A stretch of DNA of 64,000 nt, taken from Streptomyces griseomycini (GTDB lineage Bacteria > Actinomycetota > Actinomycetes > Streptomycetales > Streptomycetaceae). Numbering within the stretch: the stretch's first letter is position 1; every line of letters starts with the position of its first letter. The stretch is taken from assembly GCF_014203535.1 (NCBI RefSeq), contig NZ_JACHJI010000015.1, forward strand, positions 62,001-126,000, read 5' to 3'. Positions 9,187 to 17,590 of the stretch are shown here, one piece after another. Both the position numbers and the translations under genes were made by a program. Under the pieces are notes generated by a model. It was not told where the DNA came from, ran no database searches, and saw nothing but the letters and a program-made list of their open reading frames with translations.

Positions 9187-9729
9187 GTGCAGCTGGTAGT
9201 CGCTCGCATCGGCCGTGCCCACGGGATCAAGGGCGAGGTCACCGTCGAGGTCCGCACCGACGAGCCCGAACTGCGGCTCGCCCCCGGCGCCGTCCTGGCC
9301 ACCGAGCCGGCCTCGACCGGTCCGCTGACCATCGAGACGGGCCGCGTCCACAGCGGCCGCCTCCTGCTGCGCTTCGAGGGCGTGCGCGACCGCAACGCCG
9401 CCGAGGCCCTGCGCAACACCCTCCTGATCGCCGAGGTCGACCCGGAGGAACTGCCCGAGGGCGAGGACGAGTACTACGACCACCAGCTGATCGACCTCGA
9501 CGTCGTCACCGAGGACGGCGAGCAGGTCGGCCGGATCACCGAGATCTCGCACCTGCCCACCCAGGACCTCTTCGTGGTCGAGCGCCCCGACGGCAGCGAG
9601 GTGTTCGTGCCGTTCGTCGAGGAGATCGTCACCGAGATCGACCTGGAGGAGCAGCGCGCGGTCATCGCCCCGCCGCCCGGTCTGATCGACGACCGCGCCG
9701 AGATCGCCTCGTCCCGGGATGAGGCCTAG
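9187..9729 (+). CDS. rimM: Ribosome maturation factor RimM
   Basis: This 180-residue protein binds S19 and helps 30S head maturation. The N-terminal RimM domain begins VVARIGRAHGIKGEV, and the C-terminal PRC-barrel includes YYDHQLIDLDV and HLPTQDLFVV up to VPFVEEIV. The GTG at 9187 is preceded by AGGAGAAAC. Its TAG stop directly abuts the trmD ATG with no gap, so the pair is coupled, as in most bacteria. Confidence 0.96.
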   Translation: MQLVVARIGRAHGIKGEVTVEVRTDEPELRLAPGAVLATEPASTGPLTIETGRVHSGRLLLRFEGVRDRNAAEALRNTLLIAEVDPEELPEGEDEYYDHQLIDLDVVTEDGEQVGRITEISHLPTQDLFVVERPDGSEVFVPFVEEIVTEIDLEEQRAVIAPPPGLIDDRAEIASSRDEA

Positions 9730-10563
9730 ATGCGGCTCGACGTCGTCACGATCTTCCCCGAGTACCTCGAACCGCTGAACGTCTCCCTCGTCGGCAAGGC
9801 ACGCGCGCGCGGCCAGCTGAACGTGCACGTGCACGACCTGCGCTCCTGGACCTACGACCGGCACCACACCGTCGACGACACGCCGTACGGCGGCGGCCCG
9901 GGCATGGTGATGAAGACCGGGCCCTGGGGGGACGCGCTCGACTCGGTCCTGGCGGACGGCTACGAGACCGGCTCCCGTGAGCCGGCCCTGATCGTCCCCA
10001 CCCCCAGTGGCCGTCCCTTCACCCAGGAACTCGCGGTCCACCTCTCCGAACGCCCCTGGCTGATCTTCACCCCGGCCCGCTACGAGGGCATCGACCGGCG
10101 TGTCGTCGACGAGTACGCGGCCCGGATGCCGGTGTACGAGGTGTCCATCGGCGACTACGTCCTGGCCGGCGGCGAGGCGGCCGTCCTCGTCGTCACCGAG
10201 GCCGTGGCGCGGCTGCTCCCCGGCGTTCTGGGCAACGCCGAATCCCACCGGGACGACTCCTTCGCACCCGGCGCCATGGCCGGCCTCCTGGAGGGCCCCG
10301 TCTACACCAAGCCGCCCGTCTGGCGCGACCGGGGGATCCCCGAGGTGCTGCTCAGCGGCCACCACGGGAAGATCGCCCGCTGGCGGCGCGACGAGGCGCT
10401 GCGACGTACCACCGCCAACCGGCCCGACCTGATCGAGCGCTGCGCCCCCGAGGCCTTCGACAAGAAGGACCGGGAGATGCTGTCCGTCCTGGGCTGGGAA
10501 CCGGACCCCGCCGGAGAGCCGTACGGCCGATTTTGGCGCAGGACCGACGGCGTGGAAGAATAG
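9730..10563 (+). CDS. trmD: tRNA (guanine-37-N1)-methyltransferase TrmD
   Basis: This SPOUT-class enzyme of 277 residues makes m1G37 in tRNA, preventing +1 frameshifting. The SAM-binding trefoil knot is marked by PYGGGPGM at 52-59 and SIGDYVLAGGE at 139-149. The aspartate-rich catalytic linker and basic C-terminal domain (RWRRDEAL) are present. It starts immediately after the rimM stop. A hairpin 12 bases after its stop separates it from rplS. Confidence 0.97.
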   Translation: MRLDVVTIFPEYLEPLNVSLVGKARARGQLNVHVHDLRSWTYDRHHTVDDTPYGGGPGMVMKTGPWGDALDSVLADGYETGSREPALIVPTPSGRPFTQELAVHLSERPWLIFTPARYEGIDRRVVDEYAARMPVYEVSIGDYVLAGGEAAVLVVTEAVARLLPGVLGNAESHRDDSFAPGAMAGLLEGPVYTKPPVWRDRGIPEVLLSGHHGKIARWRRDEALRRTTANRPDLIERCAPEAFDKKDREMLSVLGWEPDPAGEPYGRFWRRTDGVEE

Positions 10564-10574
10564 ACCGCTGTTGT

Positions 10575-10616
10575 GCGTCGTCCGGCGTGCGCCCCTGCCG
10601 CAGGGGGACACGACGC
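10575..10616 (+). terminator. Hairpin between trmD and rplS
   Basis: GCGTCGT (10575-10581) pairs with ACGACGC (10610-10616), and an inner CCCCTG-ccg-CAGGGG stem lies at 10592-10606. This two-part stem just after trmD could terminate or process the transcript ahead of rplS. Confidence 0.55.
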
Positions 10617-10697
10617 CCGCCCCGCACCGCACATCCCAGATCCCGAAACCCTAGTTGCCGTTGATGACCTGCGGCATCAGCGAAGAAAGCAGACGAA

Positions 10698-11048
10698 ATG
10701 TCTCACCTGCTCGACTCCGTCGACTCCGCGTCGCTGCGCAGCGACGTCCCCGCCTTCCGTCCCGGCGACACCGTCAACGTCCACGTGCGCGTCATCGAGG
10801 GCAACCGCTCCCGTGTGCAGCAGTTCAAGGGCGTGGTGATCCGCCGCCAGGGTTCCGGCGTGCGCGAGACCTTCACGGTCCGCAAGGTCTCCTTCTCCGT
10901 CGGCGTCGAGCGCACCTTCCCGGTGCACACCCCGATCGTGGAGAAGATCGAGCTCGTCACCAAGGGTGACGTCCGCCGCGCCAAGCTGTACTACCTGCGC
11001 GAGCTGCGCGGCAAGGCGGCGAAGATCAAGGAGAAGCGCGAGAGCTGA
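10698..11048 (+). CDS. rplS: 50S ribosomal protein L19
   Basis: L19 (116 residues) sits at the 30S-50S interface. The canonical core is seen in FRPGDTVNVHVRVIEG, RVQQFKGVVI and the basic C-terminus KLYYLRELRGKAAKIKEK. The ATG follows AAGAAAGCAGACGAA, a modest ribosome site. It closes the rpsP cluster and lies just upstream of the signal peptidase genes. Confidence 0.97.
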   Translation: MSHLLDSVDSASLRSDVPAFRPGDTVNVHVRVIEGNRSRVQQFKGVVIRRQGSGVRETFTVRKVSFSVGVERTFPVHTPIVEKIELVTKGDVRRAKLYYLRELRGKAAKIKEKRES

Positions 11049-11052
11049 GCGC

Positions 11053-11084
11053 TTTACCGGCGTCATATCGCGGCCGGATAGCAT
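11053..11084 (+). promoter_or_regulatory. Candidate sipW promoter
   Basis: A TAGCAT -10 lies at 11079-11084, with TTTACC or TTACCG around 11053-11059 as a loosely spaced -35 (19-20 bp). Initiation about seven bases downstream would leave a leader of only two or three bases before the ATG at 11094, so translation would be nearly leaderless. No Shine-Dalgarno sequence precedes that ATG. Confidence 0.5.
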
Positions 11085-11093
11085 CTGGCTTCG

Positions 11094-11834
11094 ATGGACA
11101 CCGAAGCACAGCCGACGGAGCGCGACCGCTCCTCCCGCCCGGACGGACCCGAGGAGACCTCGGGGACCCCGGGCGCGGAGGGGCGGTCGCGTTCTGCGTT
11201 GGTGCCGCGTGTGGCGGGATGGCTCCCCGGCGGGTGGGCCACCCTGATCCTGCTGCTCTGCCTGCTGTTCCTGCTGGCGCTCAACACGTTCGTGGCGCGG
11301 CCGTTCCAGATCCCCAGCGGCTCCATGGAGCCCGGATTGAGGACCGGCGACCGCGTTCTCGTAAACAAGATGGCGTACCGCTTCGGCGCCGGGCCGCACC
11401 GCGGCGACGTGGTCGTGTTCGACGGCACCGGGTACTTCGGTGAGGCCGACTACATCAAGCGGGTCGTCGGGGTGGGCGGGGACCGGGTGGTCTGCTGTGA
11501 CGAGGAGGGGAGGGTCCGGGTGAACGGCCGGTCGGTCGACGAGTCGGGCTTCCTGTTCCCCGGCGACAGCCCTTCCACGGTGTCCTTCGACGTCGTCGTC
11601 CCCGACGGACGCCTGTTCGTCCTGGGTGACCACCGCAGCGGCTCCCGCGACTCCCGCGACCACCTCGGGTCGCCCGGCGGAGGCATGATCCCGGTCCGTG
11701 ACGTGATCGGCCGCGCCGACTGGATCGTCTGGCCCTTCGACCGCGCCACCCGGCTGCACCGGCCCGACGCCTACGCACGCGTGCCCGCCCCGGGGGCGGA
11801 CGCGGCGCACCCGGTGGAGGGTGCCCATGGGTAA
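11094..11834 (+). CDS. sipW: Type I signal peptidase, first of four (SipW-like)
   Basis: This 246-residue S26A signal peptidase removes signal peptides from exported proteins at the outer face of the membrane. A proline/charged N-terminal tail precedes one membrane segment (about 48-66). The Ser-Lys dyad is S77 in IPSGSM and K122 in YIKRVVGVGGD. A GDHRSGSRDSR box completes the active site. Unlike SipY and SipZ it has no obvious C-terminal membrane anchor. It overlaps sipX by eight bases. The four-gene cluster is known from Streptomyces lividans, where sipWXY form one operon; the name follows gene order there. Confidence 0.9.
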   Translation: MDTEAQPTERDRSSRPDGPEETSGTPGAEGRSRSALVPRVAGWLPGGWATLILLLCLLFLLALNTFVARPFQIPSGSMEPGLRTGDRVLVNKMAYRFGAGPHRGDVVVFDGTGYFGEADYIKRVVGVGGDRVVCCDEEGRVRVNGRSVDESGFLFPGDSPSTVSFDVVVPDGRLFVLGDHRSGSRDSRDHLGSPGGGMIPVRDVIGRADWIVWPFDRATRLHRPDAYARVPAPGADAAHPVEGAHG

Positions 11835-13143
11835 CCGCGGCCGACCCCGCGGCGTCCCGGCCGACGCCGCGGAGAACCTGCTGCCCACCGGCTCCCGTCG
11901 CCCGCCCCGCCAGGCCGGCGGGCGCACGCGCGTCGAGCGGCGCAAGCTCCAGCGCAAGGTCAAGCGGCGACGCAGGCGCAGCGCGGTCAGGGAGATCCCC
12001 CTCCTCGTCGGTGTCGCCGTCCTGATAGCGCTGGTGCTGAAGACGTTCCTCGTCCAGGCCTTCGTCATCCCGTCCGGCTCCATGGAGCAGACGATCCGGA
12101 TCGGCGACCGGGTGCTCGTCGACAAGCTCACCCCGTGGTTCGGCTCCGAGCCGCAGCGCGGGGACGTCGTCGTGTTCAAGGACCCCGGCGGCTGGCTCCA
12201 GAACGAGCAGACCACGCCGAAGAAGGACGACCCCGTCGGGATCAAGCAGATCAAGGACGGACTCACCTTCATCGGGCTGCTGCCGTCCGACAACGAGAAG
12301 GACCTGATCAAGCGGGTCGTGGGGGTCGGCGGCGACCGTGTCCAGTGCTGTGACGCGCAGGGCCGGGTCACCGTCAACGGCGTCCCCCTGAACGAGGACT
12401 ACCTGTATCCCGGCAACGCCCCGTCCGCGACGCCGTTCGACGTCACCGTCCCCGAGGGGCGGCTGTGGGTGATGGGCGACCACCGGGAGAACTCCGCCGA
12501 CTCCCGCGCCCACCAGAACACCGACTACGGCGGCACCGTCTCCGAGGACCAGGTGGTGGGCCGGGCCATGGTCATCGCCTGGCCGCTCGGCCACTGGAGC
12601 ACGCTGGAGGAACCGCAGACCTACGCGTCCGTGTCGGACTCGGCGTCCGGGTCGACCGCTGCCGCCCGGCTGTCGCATAGGGTTGCCCCGGACGATCCGA
12701 ACGGAATGGTTCAGCTCCCGAGCCCTGCGGAACTCCCGCTCGTTATGGGAGTGGTGGGCCTGCGTCGCGCATGGCGCGGGCGGCGGCAGAGAGTGAGGAG
12801 TTGGCGTGGGGGATGCGGCGGTCGGCGCACGGTCCGGACACGAGGGCGAGGAGCGGCATGGACGTGGCGCGGGAGCGGCGTACCAGTCCGCGGACGACTC
12901 CGTGACCTCCGGGAAGCACGTCCCGTCGGGTGGCGGCGACGGGCCCGGGGACCGGCAGCCCCCCACGGCGGAGGGGGGGCCGGGCGGCGGCGCCCCCCAG
13001 GCGAAGAAGCCCCGCTCCTTCTGGAAGGAGCTGCCGATCCTGGTCGGTATCGCGCTGGTGCTGGCGCTGCTGATCAAGACGTTCCTGGTGCAGGCGTTCT
13101 CCATCCCGTCCGACTCGATGCAGAACACCCTCCAGCAGGGTGA
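11827..13143 (+). CDS. sipX: Type I signal peptidase, second of four (SipX-like), with aberrant 3' end
   Basis: The catalytic domain is intact: membrane segment about 56-76, S85 in IPSGSM, K162 in LIKRVVGVGGD, and GDHRENSADSR. Numbering is from the ATG at 11827; a GTG at 11821 would add two residues. The frame does not stop where sipY begins but runs 338 bases into it, giving a 438-residue product whose last ~115 residues are arginine/glycine-rich shadow sequence. A TGA at 12794-12796 in the sipY frame, ten bases before the sipY GTG, is probably the ancestral stop of a ~322-residue protein, missed through a small indel near the 3' end. Function is probably retained. Confidence 0.8.
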   Translation: MGNRGRPRGVPADAAENLLPTGSRRPPRQAGGRTRVERRKLQRKVKRRRRRSAVREIPLLVGVAVLIALVLKTFLVQAFVIPSGSMEQTIRIGDRVLVDKLTPWFGSEPQRGDVVVFKDPGGWLQNEQTTPKKDDPVGIKQIKDGLTFIGLLPSDNEKDLIKRVVGVGGDRVQCCDAQGRVTVNGVPLNEDYLYPGNAPSATPFDVTVPEGRLWVMGDHRENSADSRAHQNTDYGGTVSEDQVVGRAMVIAWPLGHWSTLEEPQTYASVSDSASGSTAAARLSHRVAPDDPNGMVQLPSPAELPLVMGVVGLRRAWRGRRQRVRSWRGGCGGRRTVRTRGRGAAWTWRGSGVPVRGRLRDLREARPVGWRRRARGPAAPHGGGGAGRRRPPGEEAPLLLEGAADPGRYRAGAGAADQDVPGAGVLHPVRLDAEHPPAG

Positions 13144-13780
13144 CCGCGTCCTGGTCGACAAGCTCACCCCCTGGTTCGGCTCCGAGCCCGAGCGCGGGGA
13201 GGTCGTCGTCTTCCACGACCCCGACAACTGGCTGGCGGGTGAGCCGACGCCCACCCCGAACGCCCTGCAGCAGGTCCTCAGCTGGATCGGCCTGATGCCG
13301 TCCGCGGAGGAGAAGGACCTGATCAAGCGGGTCATCGGGGTCGGCGGCGACACGGTCGAGTGCAAGGGAACCGGCCCGTTGAGGGTCAACGGCAAGGAGC
13401 TGACCGAGCCGTACGTCTACCCGGGCAACACGCCCTGCAGCCAGGACGACCAGGGCGGCCAGTTCAAGGTCGAGGTGCCCGAGGGGCACATCTGGGTGAT
13501 GGGCGACCACCGGCAGAACTCCCGGGACTCGCGGTACAACCAGGCCGACGAGAACAAGGGCATGGTCCCCGTGAAGGAGGTCGTCGGTCGCGCCATCGTC
13601 ATCGCCTGGCCCGTCAACCGCTGGACCAACCTGCCGGTCCCGGACACCTTCGACCAGGCCGGTCTGGACGCCCGGGCGCCGGCGGGCGCGGCCCTGTCGG
13701 TCGCTCCGCAGGGACTCGCGCTCGCCGGCGCGGTGCCGTTGGTGCTGCTGCGCCGCAGGCGGAGCGGCGACGGTCGCTGA
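12806..13780 (+). CDS. sipY: Type I signal peptidase, third of four (SipY-like)
   Basis: This 324-residue signal peptidase has a long glycine/proline-rich cytosolic tail (about 70 residues), a membrane segment at about 75-96, then S104 in IPSDSM and K174 in LIKRVIGVGGD. GDHRQNSRDSR completes the active-site boxes. A second hydrophobic stretch near the C-terminus (LALAGAVPLVLLRRRR) suggests a two-span topology, the usual streptomycete form. The GTG at 12806 follows GAGGAG at 12796-12801. The catalytic domain closely resembles SipX, pointing to tandem duplication. The end of the sipX frame lies inside this gene. Confidence 0.92.
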   Translation: MGDAAVGARSGHEGEERHGRGAGAAYQSADDSVTSGKHVPSGGGDGPGDRQPPTAEGGPGGGAPQAKKPRSFWKELPILVGIALVLALLIKTFLVQAFSIPSDSMQNTLQQGDRVLVDKLTPWFGSEPERGEVVVFHDPDNWLAGEPTPTPNALQQVLSWIGLMPSAEEKDLIKRVIGVGGDTVECKGTGPLRVNGKELTEPYVYPGNTPCSQDDQGGQFKVEVPEGHIWVMGDHRQNSRDSRYNQADENKGMVPVKEVVGRAIVIAWPVNRWTNLPVPDTFDQAGLDARAPAGAALSVAPQGLALAGAVPLVLLRRRRSGDGR

Positions 13781-13810
13781 GCGGTCACCGGGAGACCGTT
13801 CCGGGAAGGG

Positions 13811-13840
13811 CTGACCCGGTCTGGTACCGCCGGGTAGGGT
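13811..13840 (+). promoter_or_regulatory. sipZ promoter, probably leaderless
   Basis: CTGACC (13811-13816) and TAGGGT (13835-13840) are separated by 18 bp, a good match to streptomycete vegetative promoters. Initiation seven or eight bases past the -10 falls on the sipZ ATG at 13848, and no Shine-Dalgarno is present. An internal promoter here agrees with sipZ heading its own operon in S. lividans. Confidence 0.65.
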
Positions 13841-13847
13841 GCGGCCC

Positions 13848-14606
13848 ATGAGTGGTCAGAGCACGACGCACACGGCCTCCCGCGGCGGCGGCACGGGCCC
13901 GGCGGGCAGCCGGACCGGACAGCGGCTGTCCGGCCTGGCCGTGGCCCTGGGCCTGGTGCTGTTCCTCGGCGGTTTCGCCTGGGGAGCGGTGGTGTACCGG
14001 CCGTACACCGTGCCCACCACGTCGATGGCGCCGACGATCGGCGCCGGTGACCGCGTGCTGGCCCAGCGCATCGACAGCGGCGACGTCCGCCGTGGGGACG
14101 TCGTCGTCTTCGAGGACGAGACCTGGGCGAACACCCCGATCCTCAAGCGGGTGGTCGCCGTCGGCGGCGACACCGTCTCCTGCTGCCAGGACGGCAAGCT
14201 CGAGGTCAACGGCGAGGAGATCGACGAACCGTACCTCCCCGAGGACACGGCGACCGGGTTCAACAGCTTCCCGGAGGTGACCGTGCCGAAGGGGCGGCTG
14301 TTCCTGCTCGGCGACGAGCGCTCCGGCTCGGTCGACTCCACCGCCCACCTCGCCGACGCCGCGAACGGCACCGTGTCCCGCGGGGCCGTCCAGGCCCGGG
14401 TCGACGCCGTCGTCTGGCCGATGGACGGCATGCTGCCGGCCCCCACCGGCTTCGAGGAGCTCGGCGCCCTGTCCTCGCCGGGGCCGCTGCGGACGATCAC
14501 CGCAGCGGTGATCGCCGGCGCCGTGCTCGTCCTCGGCGGGGCCGCGTACGGTCCCGTGGCCAAGCGGGCGGGCACGTCCCGGGCGGGGGCCTCCGATGTC
14601 CGCTGA
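13848..14606 (+). CDS. sipZ: Type I signal peptidase, fourth of four (SipZ-like)
   Basis: This 252-residue signal peptidase is the most divergent of the four. The catalytic serine is S59 in VPTTSM (others have IPSGSM or IPSDSM) and the lysine is K100 in ILKRVVAVGGD. It has two membrane segments, about 28-50 and about 208-230 (TAAVIAGAVLVLGGAAYG). The ATG at 13848 fits the promoter described above; a GTG at 13839 would lie inside that -10. It overlaps the Nudix gene by 11 bases, so the two are co-translated. Confidence 0.92.
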   Translation: MSGQSTTHTASRGGGTGPAGSRTGQRLSGLAVALGLVLFLGGFAWGAVVYRPYTVPTTSMAPTIGAGDRVLAQRIDSGDVRRGDVVVFEDETWANTPILKRVVAVGGDTVSCCQDGKLEVNGEEIDEPYLPEDTATGFNSFPEVTVPKGRLFLLGDERSGSVDSTAHLADAANGTVSRGAVQARVDAVVWPMDGMLPAPTGFEELGALSSPGPLRTITAAVIAGAVLVLGGAAYGPVAKRAGTSRAGASDVR

Positions 14607-15120
14607 GCCGGTCCCGGTGGCCGAGGACGCCGGCGGGGACGGGCTGCGCAGGGTCGCGCGGGTCGTCCTGCTCGACCCGCAGGACCGCATCCTGCTGCTG
14701 CACGGCCACGAACCGGACGATCCGACCGACGACTGGTGGTTCACGCCCGGCGGCGGCGTGGAGGGCGACGAGACGCGTGAACAGGCCGCCCTGCGGGAAC
14801 TCGCCGAGGAGACCGGCATCACCGAGGTCGAGCTCGGGCCCGTGCTGTGGAAGCGGCGGTGCTCCTTCCCCTTCGCCGGCCGCCGCTGGCACCAGGACGA
14901 GTGGTACTACCTCGCCCGCACCGACCGGACGGCCACCGCGGCCACGGCACTGACCGAGCTGGAGCGGCGCAGCGTCGTGGGAGCGCGCTGGTGGACGTGC
15001 CCGGAACTGAGCCGGGCACATGAGACGGTGTATCCGACCAGACTCGCCGAGCTGCTGCGCACGCTGCTCGACGAAGGTCCCCCGGCCGGACCCGTGACCC
15101 TGGACACCGAAATCGTCTAG
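14596..15120 (+). CDS. Nudix hydrolase
   Basis: This 174-residue protein carries a perfect Nudix box, GX5EX7REUXEEXGU, at 53-75 (core RELAEETGI at 67-75). The family hydrolyses nucleoside diphosphates linked to another group, often as housecleaning; the substrate is not evident here. It overlaps the 3' end of sipZ and probably shares its transcript, the arrangement described for the S. lividans sipZ operon. No functional link with signal peptidase is obvious. Confidence 0.92.
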   Translation: MSAEPVPVAEDAGGDGLRRVARVVLLDPQDRILLLHGHEPDDPTDDWWFTPGGGVEGDETREQAALRELAEETGITEVELGPVLWKRRCSFPFAGRRWHQDEWYYLARTDRTATAATALTELERRSVVGARWWTCPELSRAHETVYPTRLAELLRTLLDEGPPAGPVTLDTEIV

Positions 15121-15176
15121 GGGCTCCCGGGACTGGAGCACAATGGGGGGATCGCACGGCTGAAGGGGAACATGCC

Positions 15177-15485
15177 ATGAGCGCCGAGGACCTCGAGAAG
15201 TACGAGACCGAGATGGAGCTGAAGCTCTACCGGGAGTACCGCGATGTCGTCGGTCTGTTCAAATACGTGATCGAGACCGAGCGGCGCTTCTATCTGACCA
15301 ACGACTACGAGATGCAGGTGCACTCGGTTCAGGGTGAGGTGTTCTTCGAGGTCTCCATGGCGGACGCCTGGGTCTGGGACATGTACCGGCCGGCCCGGTT
15401 CGTGAAGCAGGTGCGGGTCCTCACGTTCAAGGACGTGAACATCGAGGAGCTCAACAAGAGCGACCTGGAGCTCCCGGGCGGGTGA
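15177..15485 (+). CDS. DUF2469 family protein
   Basis: This conserved actinobacterial protein of 102 residues (KYETEMELKLYREYRDVV at the N-terminus, then WVWDMYRPARFVKQVRVLTFKDVNIEEL) has no known function. It is acidic and soluble, with no signal or membrane segment. AAGGGGA about seven bases before the ATG is a strong ribosome site. It is conserved in this position, after the signal peptidases and before yraN, across actinobacteria. Confidence 0.9.
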   Translation: MSAEDLEKYETEMELKLYREYRDVVGLFKYVIETERRFYLTNDYEMQVHSVQGEVFFEVSMADAWVWDMYRPARFVKQVRVLTFKDVNIEELNKSDLELPGG

Positions 15486-15573
15486 CGGAGTTGTCCACAA
15501 CCGCCGGGTTTCCCACCAAGATCCACTTTGTGGAGCGGGATGCGTGACGGTTGGCGCCGGAGGTGGTGCCGAC

Positions 15574-15963
15574 ATGAACGCACAACGGGCACGCGGTGGA
15601 CAACGGGCACGCAGCGCACTCGGAAGGTACGGCGAGGCGCTGGCCGCGCGGCGGCTGGCCCGGGCCGGGATGACGGTCCTGGAGCGCAACTGGCGCTGCG
15701 GCAGGACCGGTGAGATCGACATCGTGGCCAGGGACGGGGAGGTCCTGGTCGTCTGCGAGGTGAAGACCCGCAGGGCGGGGCCCTTCCAGCACCCCATGGA
15801 GGCGGTCACCCCGGCCAAGGCGGACCGTCTGCGGAGGCTGGCGGAAGGCTGGCTCCAGGAGCACGGGGGAGCCCCGCCCGGCGGTGTCCGCATCGATCTG
15901 GTCGGCGTCCTGCTGCCGGCCCGCGGCGCGCCCGTCGTCGAGCACGTCCGGGGGGTGGCCTGA
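15574..15963 (+). CDS. UPF0102 protein YraN, nuclease-fold
   Basis: This 129-residue protein has the PD-(D/E)XK nuclease signature of the UPF0102 family: E47 and D49 in GEIDI, and E62-K64 in CEVKTR. Its biological role is unknown, but the fold is that of Holliday-junction resolvases and restriction enzymes. The ATG at 15574 is preferred over the upstream GTG at 15544 because GGAGGTGG lies at 15559-15566. It lies one base from comM and is always near comM/dprA, suggesting a DNA-processing role. Confidence 0.85.
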   Translation: MNAQRARGGQRARSALGRYGEALAARRLARAGMTVLERNWRCGRTGEIDIVARDGEVLVVCEVKTRRAGPFQHPMEAVTPAKADRLRRLAEGWLQEHGGAPPGGVRIDLVGVLLPARGAPVVEHVRGVA

Positions 15964-15964
15964 G

Positions 15965-17590
15965 ATGGGGTTCGCCCGCACGTGCGCGGTCGCCCTGGTC
16001 GGCGTCGAGGGCGTGGTCGTGGAGGTCCAGGCCGACTTGGAACCGGGAGTGGCGGCGTTCACGCTGGTGGGACTGCCGGACAAGAGCCTGACGGAGAGCC
16101 GGGACCGGGTCCGGGCGGCCGTGGTGAACTCCGGTGGGGAGTGGCCGCAGAAGAAGCTCACCGTGGGACTCAGCCCGGCCTCGGTGCCGAAGGCCGGCAG
16201 CGGATTCGACCTGGCGGTCGCCTGCGCGGTGCTCGGCGCCGCCGAACGGATCGACCCGCGAGTGCTCGCCGACGTCGTCATGATCGGTGAGCTGGGGCTG
16301 GACGGCAGGGTGCGGCCGGTGCGCGGCATTCTGCCGGCGGTGCTGGCCGCGGCCGACGCGGGCTACGAGCAGGTGGTGGTGCCGGAGTGCGCCGCCGCCG
16401 AGGCCTGCCTGGTGCCGGGAGTGTCCGTGCTCGGCGTCCGCAGCCTGCGCCAGCTGGTCGCGGTGCTCACCGACGAGCCCGTGCCGGACGAGGACCCCGA
16501 TGAGCAGGGGCGCCCCGATCCGCTCCTGGCCGGCCTGCGCGTCCCCGGCGCCGCAGCGGCCACCGGCATGCACGGCACCGGCGCGGCCCAGCACGACCAG
16601 GGCCACGACCTCGCGGACGTCGTGGGCCAGCTCGCGGCACGGACGGCGGTGGAGGTGGCCGCGGCGGGCGGACACCACCTGTTCCTCGAAGGACCGCCCG
16701 GCGCCGGCAAGACGATGCTGGCGGAGCGGTTGCCCGCGATCCTGCCGCCGCTGGACCGACAGGAGTCGCTGGAGGTCACCGCGGTGCACTCGGTGGCGGG
16801 CCTGCTGCCCCCGGGCAAGCCCCTGATCGACGTCGCCCCCTACTGCGCCCCGCACCACTCGGCCACGATGCAGGCGCTGGTCGGCGGAGGCCCCGGCGTG
16901 GCGCGGCCCGGAGCGGTGTCCCTCGCGCACCGGGGTGTCCTCTTCCTGGACGAGACGCCCGAATTCAGCAGCCACGCCCTCGACGCGCTGCGCCAGCCCT
17001 TGGAGTCCGGGCACGTGGTCATCGCGCGCAGCGCGGGCGTCGTGCGCTTCCCGGCGAAGTTCCTGATGGTGCTCGCCGCCAACCCCTGCCCCTGCGGGCG
17101 CTTCTCGCAGACGAACGACCTGTGCGAGTGCCCGCCCTCGGCGATCCGCCGCTACCAGGCCAGGCTGTCCGGGCCGCTGCTCGACCGGGTCGACCTGCGG
17201 GTCGAGGCCGACCGCGTCACCCGCGCCGAACTGACGGCGAACGGTGCCCGCGGCGAGTCCACCGCCACGGTCGCCGCCCGGGTGCGAACGGCCCGGGAAC
17301 GGGCCGCCGCGCGCCTCGCCGGCACGCCGTGGCGGACCAACAGCGACATCCCCGGACGGGAGCTGCGCAGCCGCTGGCGCGCCGCCCCCGGCGCGATGGA
17401 CGACGCCGAGCGCAGCCTGGAACGGGGTGTGCTCACCGCCCGGGGGCTCGACCGGGTGCTGCGGGTCGCCTGGACCGTCGCCGACCTGGCCGGCCACGAC
17501 CGGCCCGACGCCGGGGACGTCGCCCTCGCGCTGCAACTGCGCACCGGTGTCCCCCGCGGTGTGCCCACGGCCATCGGAGCGCCGGCATGA
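15965..17590 (+). CDS. ComM/YifB-like AAA+ ATPase
   Basis: This 541-residue magnesium-chelatase-like AAA+ protein has an N-terminal Lon-protease-like domain (to about residue 180). Its Walker A is GPPGAGKT at 243-250 and its Walker B LFLDE ends at D329-E330. A zinc-finger-like CPCGRFSQTNDLCEC follows near 375-390, then the C-terminal sensor domain. In Gram-negative bacteria ComM is a helicase promoting branch migration in transformation. Streptomycetes are not known to be naturally competent, so its role here may be general recombination. It overlaps dprA by ATGA. Confidence 0.9.
   Translation: MGFARTCAVALVGVEGVVVEVQADLEPGVAAFTLVGLPDKSLTESRDRVRAAVVNSGGEWPQKKLTVGLSPASVPKAGSGFDLAVACAVLGAAERIDPRVLADVVMIGELGLDGRVRPVRGILPAVLAAADAGYEQVVVPECAAAEACLVPGVSVLGVRSLRQLVAVLTDEPVPDEDPDEQGRPDPLLAGLRVPGAAAATGMHGTGAAQHDQGHDLADVVGQLAARTAVEVAAAGGHHLFLEGPPGAGKTMLAERLPAILPPLDRQESLEVTAVHSVAGLLPPGKPLIDVAPYCAPHHSATMQALVGGGPGVARPGAVSLAHRGVLFLDETPEFSSHALDALRQPLESGHVVIARSAGVVRFPAKFLMVLAANPCPCGRFSQTNDLCECPPSAIRRYQARLSGPLLDRVDLRVEADRVTRAELTANGARGESTATVAARVRTARERAAARLAGTPWRTNSDIPGRELRSRWRAAPGAMDDAERSLERGVLTARGLDRVLRVAWTVADLAGHDRPDAGDVALALQLRTGVPRGVPTAIGAPA

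Noticed and set aside
12797..13143. C-terminal 115 residues of the sipX frame as a real domain
   Set aside because: This stretch lies over the sipY start and catalytic region in another frame and looks like shadow coding.
11094..14606. Four signal peptidases as an assembly duplication
   Set aside because: The four proteins differ clearly in active-site context (IPSGSM, IPSGSM, IPSDSM, VPTTSM) and topology, and the quartet is known from Streptomyces lividans.
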